64,000 bases of DNA, taken from contig NZ_CP076544.1 in NCBI RefSeq assembly GCF_018885305.1, forward strand, positions 1,054,001-1,118,000, in the 5' to 3' direction. Origin of the DNA: Curtobacterium sp. L6-1. GTDB lineage: Bacteria; Actinomycetota; Actinomycetes; Actinomycetales; Microbacteriaceae. Made by a program: the position numbers and the translations under genes. Positions 33,932 through 42,190 of the stretch are shown here, piece after piece. The notes under the pieces were generated by a model, which was given only the letters and a program-made list of their open reading frames with translations, did not search any database and was not told where the DNA came from. How positions within the stretch are numbered: the first letter of the stretch is position 1; every line of letters begins with the position of its first letter.

Positions 33932-34555
33932 CTAGCCCGCGGCGGAGCCGGGGTCCGGCCGCGGCCCGTCCGGGACGACGCGGTCGAGGGCGTCCAGCGC
34001 CCACGCGGTGTCCGCCGAGGGGGGCGCGTGCACGAGGTGCAGGGCGAGGCCGTCGAGGAGCGCGTGCAGGCGCTGCGCCTCCGCCGACAGCGCGTCGGGG
34101 TCGCCACCGCCAGGGCCGGGCAGCATCCCGAGCAGGGAGCGGCACGCGGTCGCGATCGTGCGGGACGAGTCGTCGTACGCTGCCCGGACGTCGGCGTCGG
34201 TGGTGGCCAGGGAGCCGAGGGCCAGCCAGACCTCCGTCTCCGACCGCCGTTCCGCGTCGAGCGGCAGGAGCTCGGCCAGGCACGCGAGCACGAAGCCCCG
34301 CGGGTCGGCGGCGGGGTCGGACGCGACGGCGAGGGCGTCCATCCGCGCCTGCACCCGCTCACCCACGAGCCGCAGGCAGTACGTCCGCAGGGCGGCCTGC
34401 GTGGGGAACGCCCGTCGGAGCGACGCCGTCGCGAGACCCGCCTCGTCGGCGATCCGCCGAACCGAGAACGCCGGGAGGCCGTCGCGGGCCAGGACGCGCC
34501 AGGCTGCCGCTGCGATGACGGCGTCACGTTCGGCGTGGTCGATGAGGCGGGGCAT
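33932..34555 (-). CDS. TetR-family transcriptional regulator
   Basis: The 207-residue product (from ATG 34555) has an N-terminal helix-turn-helix with the pattern RDAVIAAAAWRVLARDGLPAFSVRRIADEAGLATASLRRAFPTQAALR, as in TetR proteins, and a long helical ligand-binding domain. A GTG at 34570 in the same frame would add five residues; the ATG is preferred. It is divergent from a small membrane protein gene, and two direct repeats lie between the coding regions. The ligand is unknown. Confidence 0.88.
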   Translation of the reverse strand: MPRLIDHAERDAVIAAAAWRVLARDGLPAFSVRRIADEAGLATASLRRAFPTQAALRTYCLRLVGERVQARMDALAVASDPAADPRGFVLACLAELLPLDAERRSETEVWLALGSLATTDADVRAAYDDSSRTIATACRSLLGMLPGPGGGDPDALSAEAQRLHALLDGLALHLVHAPPSADTAWALDALDRVVPDGPRPDPGSAAG

Positions 34556-34566
34556 GCGCTGATCGT

Positions 34567-34608
34567 ACACAGTCGTACTAGCATGGCCGTTGTGAACACA
34601 GTCGTACT
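34567..34608. promoter_or_regulatory. Two direct repeats ACACAGTCGTACT, candidate TetR operator
   Basis: The 13-base sequence appears at 34567-34579 and 34596-34608, 29 bases apart centre to centre, in the interval between the TetR gene and the membrane protein gene. The first copy lies 12 bases upstream of the regulator ATG, a place where autoregulation would act. Confidence 0.5.
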
Positions 34609-34647
34609 CAGCACAGTCCGGTCCGCCGAGACCCGGGGGACAGCGAC

Positions 34648-35175
34648 GTGATCGTCGTCATCGTCGCGTGCGAGGTCGGGTTCTGGGTCGCCGTCCTCGG
34701 GGGCCTCACCCTGCGCGCCGCCGGCCTGCTCCGGCTCGGTGCCGCGGTCCTCGTGCTCGCACCCGTGCTCGACGTCGTCCTCCTGGTCGTCACGGCCGTC
34801 GACCTGCGTGCCGGGGGAGCGGCGACCTGGGAGCACGGCCTCGCGGCGCTCTACGTCGGGTTCTCGCTGACCTACGGGCACCGGATGGTGCGCTGGGCCG
34901 ACCGCCACCTGACGCGCCTGCGCACCGGGCAGCCGCTGCCGCCCGGCCCCACCGGCTGGGCGTACACGCGGAAGTGCTGGGGAGACGTCCTTCGCACGCT
35001 GCTCGCGGCACTGGTGTCGGCAGCCGTGCTCGGCGCGCTCGTCGTCCTGGGCGGCCCGGGGACGCCGGCCGTCGAACCGCTCGTCGGGTGGTTCCCGGTG
35101 CTCGGGGTGATCGTGGCGGTCGAGCTGCTCTGGGCGCTCAGCTACACCGTCTGGCCGAAGCGGGCGACGACGTGA
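34648..35175 (+). CDS. Small four-helix membrane protein, divergent from TetR
   Basis: The 175-residue product has four membrane segments (about 1-24, 28-52, 64-82 and 118-160, the last region holding two closely spaced helices). It contains the loop ADRHLTRLRTGQPLPPGPTG between the central helices. No family is recognised. The GTG at 34648 follows GGGGGACAGCG. The divergent TetR gene and the shared repeats suggest that the regulator controls it, a common arrangement for transport or envelope proteins. Confidence 0.7.
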   Translation: MIVVIVACEVGFWVAVLGGLTLRAAGLLRLGAAVLVLAPVLDVVLLVVTAVDLRAGGAATWEHGLAALYVGFSLTYGHRMVRWADRHLTRLRTGQPLPPGPTGWAYTRKCWGDVLRTLLAALVSAAVLGALVVLGGPGTPAVEPLVGWFPVLGVIVAVELLWALSYTVWPKRATT

Positions 35176-35220
35176 CCGGGCGCCACCGGCCGCGGTGCCG
35201 CGGCATGTCGCTGCGGACCG

Positions 35221-36006
35221 TCAGCCCCGCGGGGCGACCGGCTGCAGGGACGTCCGCTTCGCCGTGATCCCGTCGCCGGACGACGTCCCGCGCACCCGGC
35301 GCACGACCCACGGCACGAGGTACTCCTTGGCCCACCCGAGGTCCTCGACGCGGGCCTCCCGCCACGGCCGGGCGGCGAGGGGCTCCGGCACCGACGCCCC
35401 GAGCGGGTGGGCGACGCCGAGCGTGTCGAGCACGGCGGCGGCGACGGTCGCGTGCCCGAGCGGCGAGTGGTGCAGCCGGTCCGGCGCCCACATCCGCGGG
35501 TCGCGCAGGACGCGGAGCGCCCACAGGTTCGTGACGAGCGCCCCGTGCTTGAGCGCGATCGCCTGCAGGTGCTCGTTGTAGATCGCCGTCTTGCCGCGCA
35601 CCATCCCGAGCACCGGCGTCATCCCGACGTCCGGCCCGGTGAACAGCACGACGGTCGCGCCGTCCCGCCGCAGCGTCGCGACCATGCTGTCGTACCGCTC
35701 GGCGAGCTCGTCCGGGTCGGAGCCCGGGCGGATGATGTCGTTCCCGCCGGCGGACACGGTCACCAGGTCGGGGCCGAGCGCCACCGCCGCCTCGGTCTGC
35801 TCCTCGACGATCTGCCCGAGCAGCCGGCCGCGCACCGCCAGATTCGCGTAGCCGAAGTCCTCGTCGGTGCCGTCGGCGAGTGCCTCGGCGACCCGGTCGG
35901 CCCAACCGCGGTGACCGCCGACCGACGCGGGGTCCGGGTCACCGATCCCCTCGGTGAACGAGTCACCGATCGCGACGTACCTGGTCCACGGATGACGGTC
36001 TGACAC
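35221..36006 (-). CDS. SGNH-family hydrolase/esterase
   Basis: The 261-residue product is a GDSL/SGNH hydrolase. Block I is AIGDSFTEG with the nucleophile Ser16, block II has GRLLGQIV, block III has SAGGNDII (Gly-Asn-Asp), and block V has LHHSPLGH with the catalytic His and Asp nearby. No signal peptide is evident. It acts as an esterase or lipase on an unknown substrate. The GTG at 36006 is chosen by alignment with the block I spacing; it is divergent from the acyl-CoA dehydrogenase gene with only 24 bases between them. Confidence 0.9.
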   Translation of the reverse strand: MSDRHPWTRYVAIGDSFTEGIGDPDPASVGGHRGWADRVAEALADGTDEDFGYANLAVRGRLLGQIVEEQTEAAVALGPDLVTVSAGGNDIIRPGSDPDELAERYDSMVATLRRDGATVVLFTGPDVGMTPVLGMVRGKTAIYNEHLQAIALKHGALVTNLWALRVLRDPRMWAPDRLHHSPLGHATVAAAVLDTLGVAHPLGASVPEPLAARPWREARVEDLGWAKEYLVPWVVRRVRGTSSGDGITAKRTSLQPVAPRG

Positions 36007-36018
36007 GTCAGGCGACCG

Positions 36019-36024
36019 TACTCT
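36019..36024 (+). promoter_or_regulatory. -10 box of a leaderless acyl-CoA dehydrogenase transcript
   Basis: TACTCT ends six bases before the ATG at 36031 in a 24-base divergent interval. Confidence 0.42.
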
Positions 36025-36030
36025 CGTCCC

Positions 36031-37197
36031 ATGACCGAGTCCACCTCCGGCAGCCAGCGCCCCTGGGCCGTCCCGACCGACCTGCGCACCCGCATCGCGG
36101 CGCGTGCGCCCCGGTACGACGCCGAGAACGCGTTCTGCACCGAGGACCTCGCCGAGCTCCGGCAGGCGGGCTACCTGCGGATCGGCGTGCCGGTCCGGGA
36201 CGGAGGCTCGGGGCTGGGTCTCCGCGCGACCGCTGCGGTGCAGCGGACCCTCGCCGAGGCAGCGCCGGCCACGGCGCTCGGACTCGGGATGCACCAGGTG
36301 TGGGTGCAGGCGGCCCGGGCCGTGACCGCGCGGGGTGGGGCGTTCCTCCAGACCGTCACCGCCGCCGCGGCGGCGGACCGGCTGCTCGCCTTCGGGGTGA
36401 GCGAGCCCGGCAACGACGCCGTCCTGTTCGACTCGCTGACCGTCGCCGAACCCGACGGTGACGGCGGGTACCGCTTCACCGGCACGAAGGTGTCCACGTC
36501 GCTCGCGCCGGCCTGGGACGTGCTCAGCGTGTTCGGGAAGGACACCTCGGGGCCGGAGCCGCGGCTCGTGCACGGCTTCGCGGTCCGCGGCGACGCGGGC
36601 GTCCGGCACCTGGACGACTGGGACACCCTCGGCATGCGGGCGACGCAGAGCCGGACGACCCTGCTCGAGGGCCTGCACCTCCCCGCGGAGCGCATCGTCC
36701 GGGTCCTGCCGGTCGGGCCCGTCGCCGATCCGCTGGTCTTCGGCGTCTTCGCGGCCTTCGAGCTCCTCGTCGCCTCGGTGTACGTCGGCATCGCCTCGCG
36801 CGCCGTCGCCCTCGCCGTCGAGCGGGTCGCCGGTCGCACGGCGATGGACGGGACGCCCCGCTCCGCCGACCCGGACGTCCGGCGGGCGGTGGCGGCCATG
36901 CGGAGCGCGACGGACGCCGTGCACCTGCAGGTGGACGCCCTCGCGCGCGACGTCGACGAGCTCGTGGACCACGACCGCTGGTCCCCGCTGCTCGTCGGGA
37001 CGAAGGCTCGCGCGGTGGACACGGCACAGCACGTCGTGGACGAGGCCCTGCGGGTGGTCGGTGGATCGGCGTTCCGTGCGTCCGACGAGCTCGCCCGCCT
37101 GGCGCGGGACGTGCGGGCGGGTCAGTACCACCCGTCGACCCGGGACTCCGCCCTGCGGACCATCGCGACGGCGGAGTTCGGGCCCGTCACCCGGTGA
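36031..37197 (+). CDS. Acyl-CoA dehydrogenase family protein
   Basis: This 388-residue flavoprotein has the acyl-CoA dehydrogenase fold: an N-terminal helical part, a central beta domain with LAFGVSEPGNDAVLFDS and YRFTGTKVSTSLAPAWD, and a C-terminal helical bundle with the RVVGGSAFRASDELARLARDVRAGQYHPS region. The sequence is closer to the FadE/Acad group that also includes DszC-like monooxygenases than to the short-chain enzymes. The catalytic base cannot be placed with confidence. The substrate is unknown. The gene stands alone between an esterase and DinB. Confidence 0.87.
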   Translation: MTESTSGSQRPWAVPTDLRTRIAARAPRYDAENAFCTEDLAELRQAGYLRIGVPVRDGGSGLGLRATAAVQRTLAEAAPATALGLGMHQVWVQAARAVTARGGAFLQTVTAAAAADRLLAFGVSEPGNDAVLFDSLTVAEPDGDGGYRFTGTKVSTSLAPAWDVLSVFGKDTSGPEPRLVHGFAVRGDAGVRHLDDWDTLGMRATQSRTTLLEGLHLPAERIVRVLPVGPVADPLVFGVFAAFELLVASVYVGIASRAVALAVERVAGRTAMDGTPRSADPDVRRAVAAMRSATDAVHLQVDALARDVDELVDHDRWSPLLVGTKARAVDTAQHVVDEALRVVGGSAFRASDELARLARDVRAGQYHPSTRDSALRTIATAEFGPVTR

Positions 37198-37231
37198 CCG
37201 CGGTGTCGGCGGTCCGTGCGAGCATGACCCG

Positions 37232-38476
37232 GTGAGCAAGCAGGACGGACGCAACCGACTCGTCTCGGACGCGCCCGTCGACGACCGCACGGCGACGGTC
37301 CTGCACGTCGACATGGACGCCTTCTTCGCCTCGGTGGAGCTCCTCGACCGCCCGGACCTGGTGGGTCTGCCCGTCATCGTCGGGCACGACTCGGATCGCT
37401 CCGTCGTCACCGCCGCCACGTACGAGGCGCGCCGGTACGGCATCAACTCGGCGATGCCGATGGCCGTCGCCAAACGCCGGTGTCCCGCCGCGGTCATCGT
37501 CGAACCGCACTTCGAGAAGTACAGCGCGCGCTCCGCCCAGGTCATGCGCATCTTCGACCGGTTCACCCCGCGGGTCGAGCGGCTCGGCATCGACGAGGCG
37601 TTCCTCGACGTCGCGGGTGCCCTGCGGCTGTACGGCACGCCGTGGCAGATCGGCACCGAGATCCGACGGACCGTGTTCGCCGAGACGGGCCTGCACTGCT
37701 CGGTGGGCGCCGCGAGCACGAAGTTCGTCGCGAAGCTCGCGTCCAGCCGGTCGAAGCCCGACGGCCTGCTCGTCGTCCCGCACGAGCACACCGTCGCGTT
37801 CCTGCACCCGCAGCCGGTGTCCGCGCTCTGGGGCGTCGGCGGCAAGACGCAGGAGACCCTCGAGCGTCGCGGCATCCACACCGTCCGCGACCTCGCGACG
37901 ACCCCGCTGCCGTCGCTCGTCGCCCTGCTCGGGCCGGCCGGCGGGCAGCGACTGCACGACCTGTCCTGGGGTCGGGACCCGCGCACGGTCGAGTCCGGCG
38001 TCGGCGAGAAGTCCATCGGGCACGAGGTCACCTTCGGTCGCGACCTGACCGACCGCGACGACGTCGCCCGCGAACTCCTCCGACTGGCCGAGAAGGTCGC
38101 GGTCCGGCTCCGACGCGCCGAGGTGCAGGCGCGGACCGTCGCGCTCAAGGTCCGGTACACCGACTTCACGACCCTCACCCGCTCCCGGACGCTCGCCGAG
38201 CCGAGCGACGTCGCGAAGCGCCTGCACCGCGAGGCGGTCGAGCTGTACGACGTGCTGCACCGGCCCGGCAACCGCATCCGGCTGATCGGCGTCCGCGGCG
38301 AGAACCTCGTGCCGGCGGCCGCCAGCAACGCCCTCTGGGACGACGACGCGCCGTGGCGGGAGACCGAGACCACGGTCGACGCCGTCACCGCACGCTTCGG
38401 TGCCGGCGTGCTGCGACCGGCCTCCCTGGTCCGCGGCACCGGCGAGCAGCGTGCCCCGCACGCCAGGCAGGACTGA
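37232..38476 (+). CDS. dinB: DNA polymerase IV (DinB, Y-family)
   Basis: This 414-residue translesion polymerase has the catalytic acidic motifs HVDMDAFFASVE (Asp27, Asp29) and GIDEAFLDV, the YSARSAQVMRIFDRF block, the helix-hairpin-helix SALWGVGGKTQETLERRGIHTV, and a little-finger domain ending in RLIGVRGENLV. It makes error-prone copies across lesions. The expected SOS (LexA) box is not present upstream, and neither is a PafBC-type motif, so control may differ. It starts with GTG at 37232 and ends just before the helicase gene. Confidence 0.95.
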   Translation: MSKQDGRNRLVSDAPVDDRTATVLHVDMDAFFASVELLDRPDLVGLPVIVGHDSDRSVVTAATYEARRYGINSAMPMAVAKRRCPAAVIVEPHFEKYSARSAQVMRIFDRFTPRVERLGIDEAFLDVAGALRLYGTPWQIGTEIRRTVFAETGLHCSVGAASTKFVAKLASSRSKPDGLLVVPHEHTVAFLHPQPVSALWGVGGKTQETLERRGIHTVRDLATTPLPSLVALLGPAGGQRLHDLSWGRDPRTVESGVGEKSIGHEVTFGRDLTDRDDVARELLRLAEKVAVRLRRAEVQARTVALKVRYTDFTTLTRSRTLAEPSDVAKRLHREAVELYDVLHRPGNRIRLIGVRGENLVPAAASNALWDDDAPWRETETTVDAVTARFGAGVLRPASLVRGTGEQRAPHARQD

Positions 38477-38485
38477 GCGTGCCGG

Positions 38486-38491
38486 TACACT
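38486..38491 (+). promoter_or_regulatory. -10 box of a leaderless helicase transcript
   Basis: TACACT is eight bases before the GTG at 38500. This start was chosen over GTG 38479, which precedes the promoter. Confidence 0.42.
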
Positions 38492-38499
38492 CGGGTGGA

Positions 38500-40401
38500 G
38501 TGAGCGCAGCGGAGAACACCGAGCACCAGCAACCCGCCGAACTCCCGATCGACGGGTCCCCGGACGACCGTGCGACCCCGTCCGCGGTGCCGACCGAACC
38601 GGCGGCCATCGCCGAGGTCGCGGGCAACGCGGCAGCGGAACACCTGTCCCCGGCGTTCCCGGAACGCGCCGCGTGGGGCACCGCCTCGAAGCTCCGCGCC
38701 TGGCAGGTCGAAGCGCTCACGAAGTACTTCGAGAAGGAGCCGCGCGACTTCCTGGCGGCGGCCACCCCCGGCGCCGGCAAGACCACCTTCGCGCTCCGAC
38801 TCGCCACCGAGCTCCTCGCCCGCGGCACGGTCGACCGGCTGGTCGTCGTGGCCCCGACCGAGCACCTCAAGCGGCAGTGGGCGGACGCCGCCGACCGCGT
38901 GAACATCCGGCTCGACCCGATGTTCAAGAACGGCGACGGCATGTTCGGCCGGCACTACCAGGGCGTCGCGATCACGTACGCCCAGGTCGGCATGAACCCC
39001 GACGTGCACGAGCGGATCACCGCGAGCGGCAGGACGCTCGTCATCCTCGACGAGGTGCACCACGGCGGTGACGCCCTCACCTGGGGTGACGGCATCCGAC
39101 AGGCGTTCACGAAGGCCACGCGCCGGCTCTCGCTCTCCGGGACGCCGTTCCGGTCCGACACCGCGCCGATCCCGTTCGTGCAGTACGCCCCCGACGAGCA
39201 GGGCATCCGCACGTCGATCTCCGACTACAACTACGGCTACGGCCGTGCGCTCAAGGATGGCGTCGTCCGCCCCGTGCTGTTCATGGCCTACGCCGGGCAG
39301 ATGCGCTGGAAGACCCGGATGGGCGACGAGATGGCCGCCTCGCTCGGGGACGCCGTCACCAAGGACATCACCGCGCAGGCGTGGCGGACCGCGCTCTCCC
39401 CCGAGGGCGAGTGGATGCCCGCGGTGCTCTCGGCCGCGGACAAGCGCCTGACCGAGGTCCGCCGCGGCGTGCCGGACGCCGGCGGCCTGGTCATCGCGAC
39501 CGACACCACGACGGCCCGGGCGTACGCACGCATCCTGCAGCGGATCACGGGGGAGCGGCCGACCGTCGTCCTCTCAGACGAAGCCGCCGGGTCGAGCCGG
39601 ATCCAGTCCTTCGCCGAGGACACCTCGCGCTGGATGGTCGCCGTCCGGATGGTGTCCGAGGGCGTCGACGTCCCGCGCCTCTGCGTCGGCGTCTACGCCA
39701 CGAGCGCGAGCACCCCGCTGTTCTTCGCGCAGGTCATCGGCCGCTTCGTCCGTGCCCGGCGCCGGGGCGAGACCGCCTCGGTGTTCCTGCCGAGCGTCCC
39801 CGGCCTGATGGCCCTCGCCGCGAGCCTCGAGCTCGAGCGCGACCACGCCCTCGACCGTCCGAAGGACGCCGAGGACGGCATGTACAACCCCGAGGACGCC
39901 ATGGTCGCCGAGGCCAACAAGGAGGAGCGCGCCTCGGAGAGCCTGCTCGACGTGCAGCCGTTCGAGGCCCTCGACTCGCAGGCGTCCTTCGACCGGGTCC
40001 TCTACGACGGCGGCGAGTTCGGCACCGGTGGCGAGGTCGGCTCGCTCGAGGAGCTCGACTTCATCGGCATCCCCGGCCTGCTCGAACCCGACCAGGTGCG
40101 CGACCTCCTCCGCGCACGGCAGGCGACCCAGGCGAAGCGCTCGAAGGGACGCGTCGTCAAGGACGGCACACCGAAGGCGCCCGAGCCCGAGAACCGCCCG
40201 ATGTACCTCACGATCAAGGAGCAGCGGTCCGAGCTGCAGCGCCTCGTGTCGATCTGGTCCCGGCACGCGAACGAGCCGCACGGCGCGATCCACGCCGAGC
40301 TCCGACGGATCAGCGGCGGGCCGGCCGTCGCGCAGGCCAGCATCGAGCAGATCCAGAAGCGGATCGACGTCCTGCGCTCCCGCATCGGCGGTCGTCGGTG
40401 A
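38500..40401 (+). CDS. DEAD/DEAH-box helicase of superfamily 2 (RadD/SSL2-type)
   Basis: This 633-residue SF2 helicase has Walker A in AATPGAGKTTFALRLATELL, motif Ia VVVAPTEHLKRQW, Walker B VILDEVHHGGD, motif III LSLSGTPFRSD, and motif VI QVIGRFVRARRRGETAS. A C-terminal region of about 200 residues is helical and without a recognised domain. It is a typical DNA-repair or restriction-type helicase of actinobacteria; the exact role is unknown. No partner gene is next to it. The 67-residue protein downstream may be co-transcribed. Confidence 0.9.
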   Translation: MSAAENTEHQQPAELPIDGSPDDRATPSAVPTEPAAIAEVAGNAAAEHLSPAFPERAAWGTASKLRAWQVEALTKYFEKEPRDFLAAATPGAGKTTFALRLATELLARGTVDRLVVVAPTEHLKRQWADAADRVNIRLDPMFKNGDGMFGRHYQGVAITYAQVGMNPDVHERITASGRTLVILDEVHHGGDALTWGDGIRQAFTKATRRLSLSGTPFRSDTAPIPFVQYAPDEQGIRTSISDYNYGYGRALKDGVVRPVLFMAYAGQMRWKTRMGDEMAASLGDAVTKDITAQAWRTALSPEGEWMPAVLSAADKRLTEVRRGVPDAGGLVIATDTTTARAYARILQRITGERPTVVLSDEAAGSSRIQSFAEDTSRWMVAVRMVSEGVDVPRLCVGVYATSASTPLFFAQVIGRFVRARRRGETASVFLPSVPGLMALAASLELERDHALDRPKDAEDGMYNPEDAMVAEANKEERASESLLDVQPFEALDSQASFDRVLYDGGEFGTGGEVGSLEELDFIGIPGLLEPDQVRDLLRARQATQAKRSKGRVVKDGTPKAPEPENRPMYLTIKEQRSELQRLVSIWSRHANEPHGAIHAELRRISGGPAVAQASIEQIQKRIDVLRSRIGGRR

Positions 40402-40408
40402 GCACGGC

Positions 40409-40612
40409 GTGATCGAGCAGGTCGACGACCGCACCTGGTACGTCAAGCGCGACGCCGACGCCTCGCCCGAGGCGATCATCGACCGGTTCGGCGGCGGGTA
40501 CCGACTCCGGCGGTTCTCGCTGCACGAGTCCCGGCGGACCCAGCACGGCGTCTACACCGGACGCGAGATCGCCGAGACCGCGTGGTGGCGACTCCGCGAC
40601 GGCCGGAAGTGA
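40409..40612 (+). CDS. Small conserved protein downstream of the helicase
   Basis: This is a 67-residue basic protein with the pattern WYVKRDADASPEAIIDRFGGGYRLRRFSLHESRRTQHGVYTGREIAETAWWRL. It begins seven bases after the helicase stop. It resembles short actinobacterial proteins of unknown role. It is too small to assign a fold. Position suggests a shared transcript with the helicase gene. Coding confidence rests on codon bias and the clean start. Confidence 0.7.
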   Translation: MIEQVDDRTWYVKRDADASPEAIIDRFGGGYRLRRFSLHESRRTQHGVYTGREIAETAWWRLRDGRK

Positions 40613-40688
40613 CCCGGATCACGCACGGATCGGCCGGACAGGTGCGGCGCTGATGACGTGGAGGGGCAGGATCGGGTAGACCGGAGGA

Positions 40689-42017
40689 ATGGCAGACTCC
40701 ATCCCTCACGTCCTCGTCCTCGGCGGCGGCTCGGCCGGCTACACGGCCGTCAAGCAGCTGCAGAAGCACGCCGCGACGGTGCCGATGCGCATCACCCTCG
40801 TGGACCAGAACACGTACTACACGTACCTGCCGTTCCTGCCCGAGGTCGCCGGCGGCCACATCGCCCCGAAGGACGTCACCGTCGAACTCCGACGCGCGCT
40901 CCGCAAGACCCGCGTCATCCAGGGCAAGGTCACCGGGATCTCCTCGGCCGACAAGACCGTCTCGGTCGCCACGGCCGGCGGCGACGACCGCTCGCTCGGG
41001 TACGACCACCTCGTGGTCGCCCTCGGTTCGGTCACCCGCACCTTCCCGACCCCCGGCCTCGACGAGGTCGGCATCGGCTTCAAGACCGTGGAGGAGGCCG
41101 CGTACGTCCGCGCCAAGCTCCTCGACAACATCGCGAAGGCCGCTGCCACCCGCGACGAGGACGAGCGTCGCCGACTCCTCACCAGCATCTTCATCGGTGG
41201 TGGCTACACCGGCGTCGAGGCGATCGGTGAGCTGTTCGACGTCTCCCAGGCCGCCATCGCGACCTACCCGTCGCTCGCCGGTGAGCAGCCCCGCTGGGTG
41301 CTCATCGACGCGCTCGACCGCGTCGCGCCCGAGGTCGGTCCGGAGCTGTCGAAGTGGACCCTCGAGTCGCTGCGCGCCCGCGGCATCGACGTCCGCCTGA
41401 AGACCACCATGCCGAGCTGCGAGGGCGGCGTCGTCAAGCTGTCCGACGGCGACGAGTTCGCCACCGGTCTGCTCGTCTGGACGGCCGGCGTCAAGCCGAA
41501 CCCGCTCCTCGACGCCACCGACCTGCCGCGCGGGCCGAAGGGCCACCTCGCCGCGAACGCCAAGCTCCAGGTCGAGGCCGAGGACACGCACGAGGTCGTC
41601 CCGGGTGTCTGGGGCCTCGGCGACGTCGCGCAGGTCCCGGACCTGACGGCCGAGAAGCAGCCGGCGTACTACCCGCCGAACGCCCAGAACGCCGTCCGTC
41701 AGGCTGTCACCGTCGCGGACAACATCGTCGCGTCGATCACCGGCAAGCCCCTCGAGGAGTACCGCCACCCGTCCATCGGCACGGTCGCCTCGTACGGTGT
41801 CGCCAAGGGCGCGGCGAACATCAAGGGCATCAAGATGACGAACCTGCTCGCGTGGATGGCGCACCGCGCGTACCACGTCTACGCGATGCCGACGCTGAAC
41901 CGCAAGGCGCGCATCGTCATCGGCTGGGTCACCGGGGCCGTCTCCGGCCGCGACGCCACCTCCCTCATCAAGGAGACCGACCCGCGCCGCACCTTCGTCG
42001 ACGCGGCGAAGAGCTAG
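40689..42017 (+). CDS. ndh: Type II NADH:quinone oxidoreductase (NDH-2)
   Basis: This 442-residue flavoprotein passes electrons from NADH to menaquinone at the inner membrane face without pumping protons. It has two dinucleotide-binding motifs: the FAD site LVLGGGSAGYTAVKQLQ near residues 11-27 and the NAD site FIGGGYTGVEAIGEL. The GLGDVAQVPD FAD-binding segment and C-terminal membrane-contact region (LLAWMAHRAYHVYAMPTLNRKARI) are also present. GGAGGA lies just before the ATG. A 44-base palindromic terminator follows. Confidence 0.93.
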   Translation: MADSIPHVLVLGGGSAGYTAVKQLQKHAATVPMRITLVDQNTYYTYLPFLPEVAGGHIAPKDVTVELRRALRKTRVIQGKVTGISSADKTVSVATAGGDDRSLGYDHLVVALGSVTRTFPTPGLDEVGIGFKTVEEAAYVRAKLLDNIAKAAATRDEDERRRLLTSIFIGGGYTGVEAIGELFDVSQAAIATYPSLAGEQPRWVLIDALDRVAPEVGPELSKWTLESLRARGIDVRLKTTMPSCEGGVVKLSDGDEFATGLLVWTAGVKPNPLLDATDLPRGPKGHLAANAKLQVEAEDTHEVVPGVWGLGDVAQVPDLTAEKQPAYYPPNAQNAVRQAVTVADNIVASITGKPLEEYRHPSIGTVASYGVAKGAANIKGIKMTNLLAWMAHRAYHVYAMPTLNRKARIVIGWVTGAVSGRDATSLIKETDPRRTFVDAAKS

Positions 42018-42056
42018 GCGCGCGCAGCGCCCCCGCGTCCCGACGCGGCTGCCTGC

Positions 42057-42100
42057 ACGACGGGAGGCCCGGTACCAGCTGGTACCGGGCCTCCCGTCGT
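42057..42100. terminator. Perfect 44-base palindrome after ndh
   Basis: ACGACGGGAGGCCCGGTACCAG is followed by its exact complement. It is another copy of the GGGAGGCCC family with GTAC flanking CCAG/CTGG. It separates ndh from the alcohol dehydrogenase gene. Confidence 0.75.
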
Positions 42101-42190
42101 CCGTGCGGTCGCCCTGTGCGGCGAACGCGACCCTGGATCGCCTCCCACCCGCCGACCGTCAGCATCGACGGCACGAGCGAGAGGAGCGCC

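Noticed and set aside
37200..37232. SOS (LexA) box or PafBC motif in front of dinB
   Set aside because: Neither a GAAC-N4-GTTC-type site nor the TGTCRGTG-type motif is present in the short upstream region.
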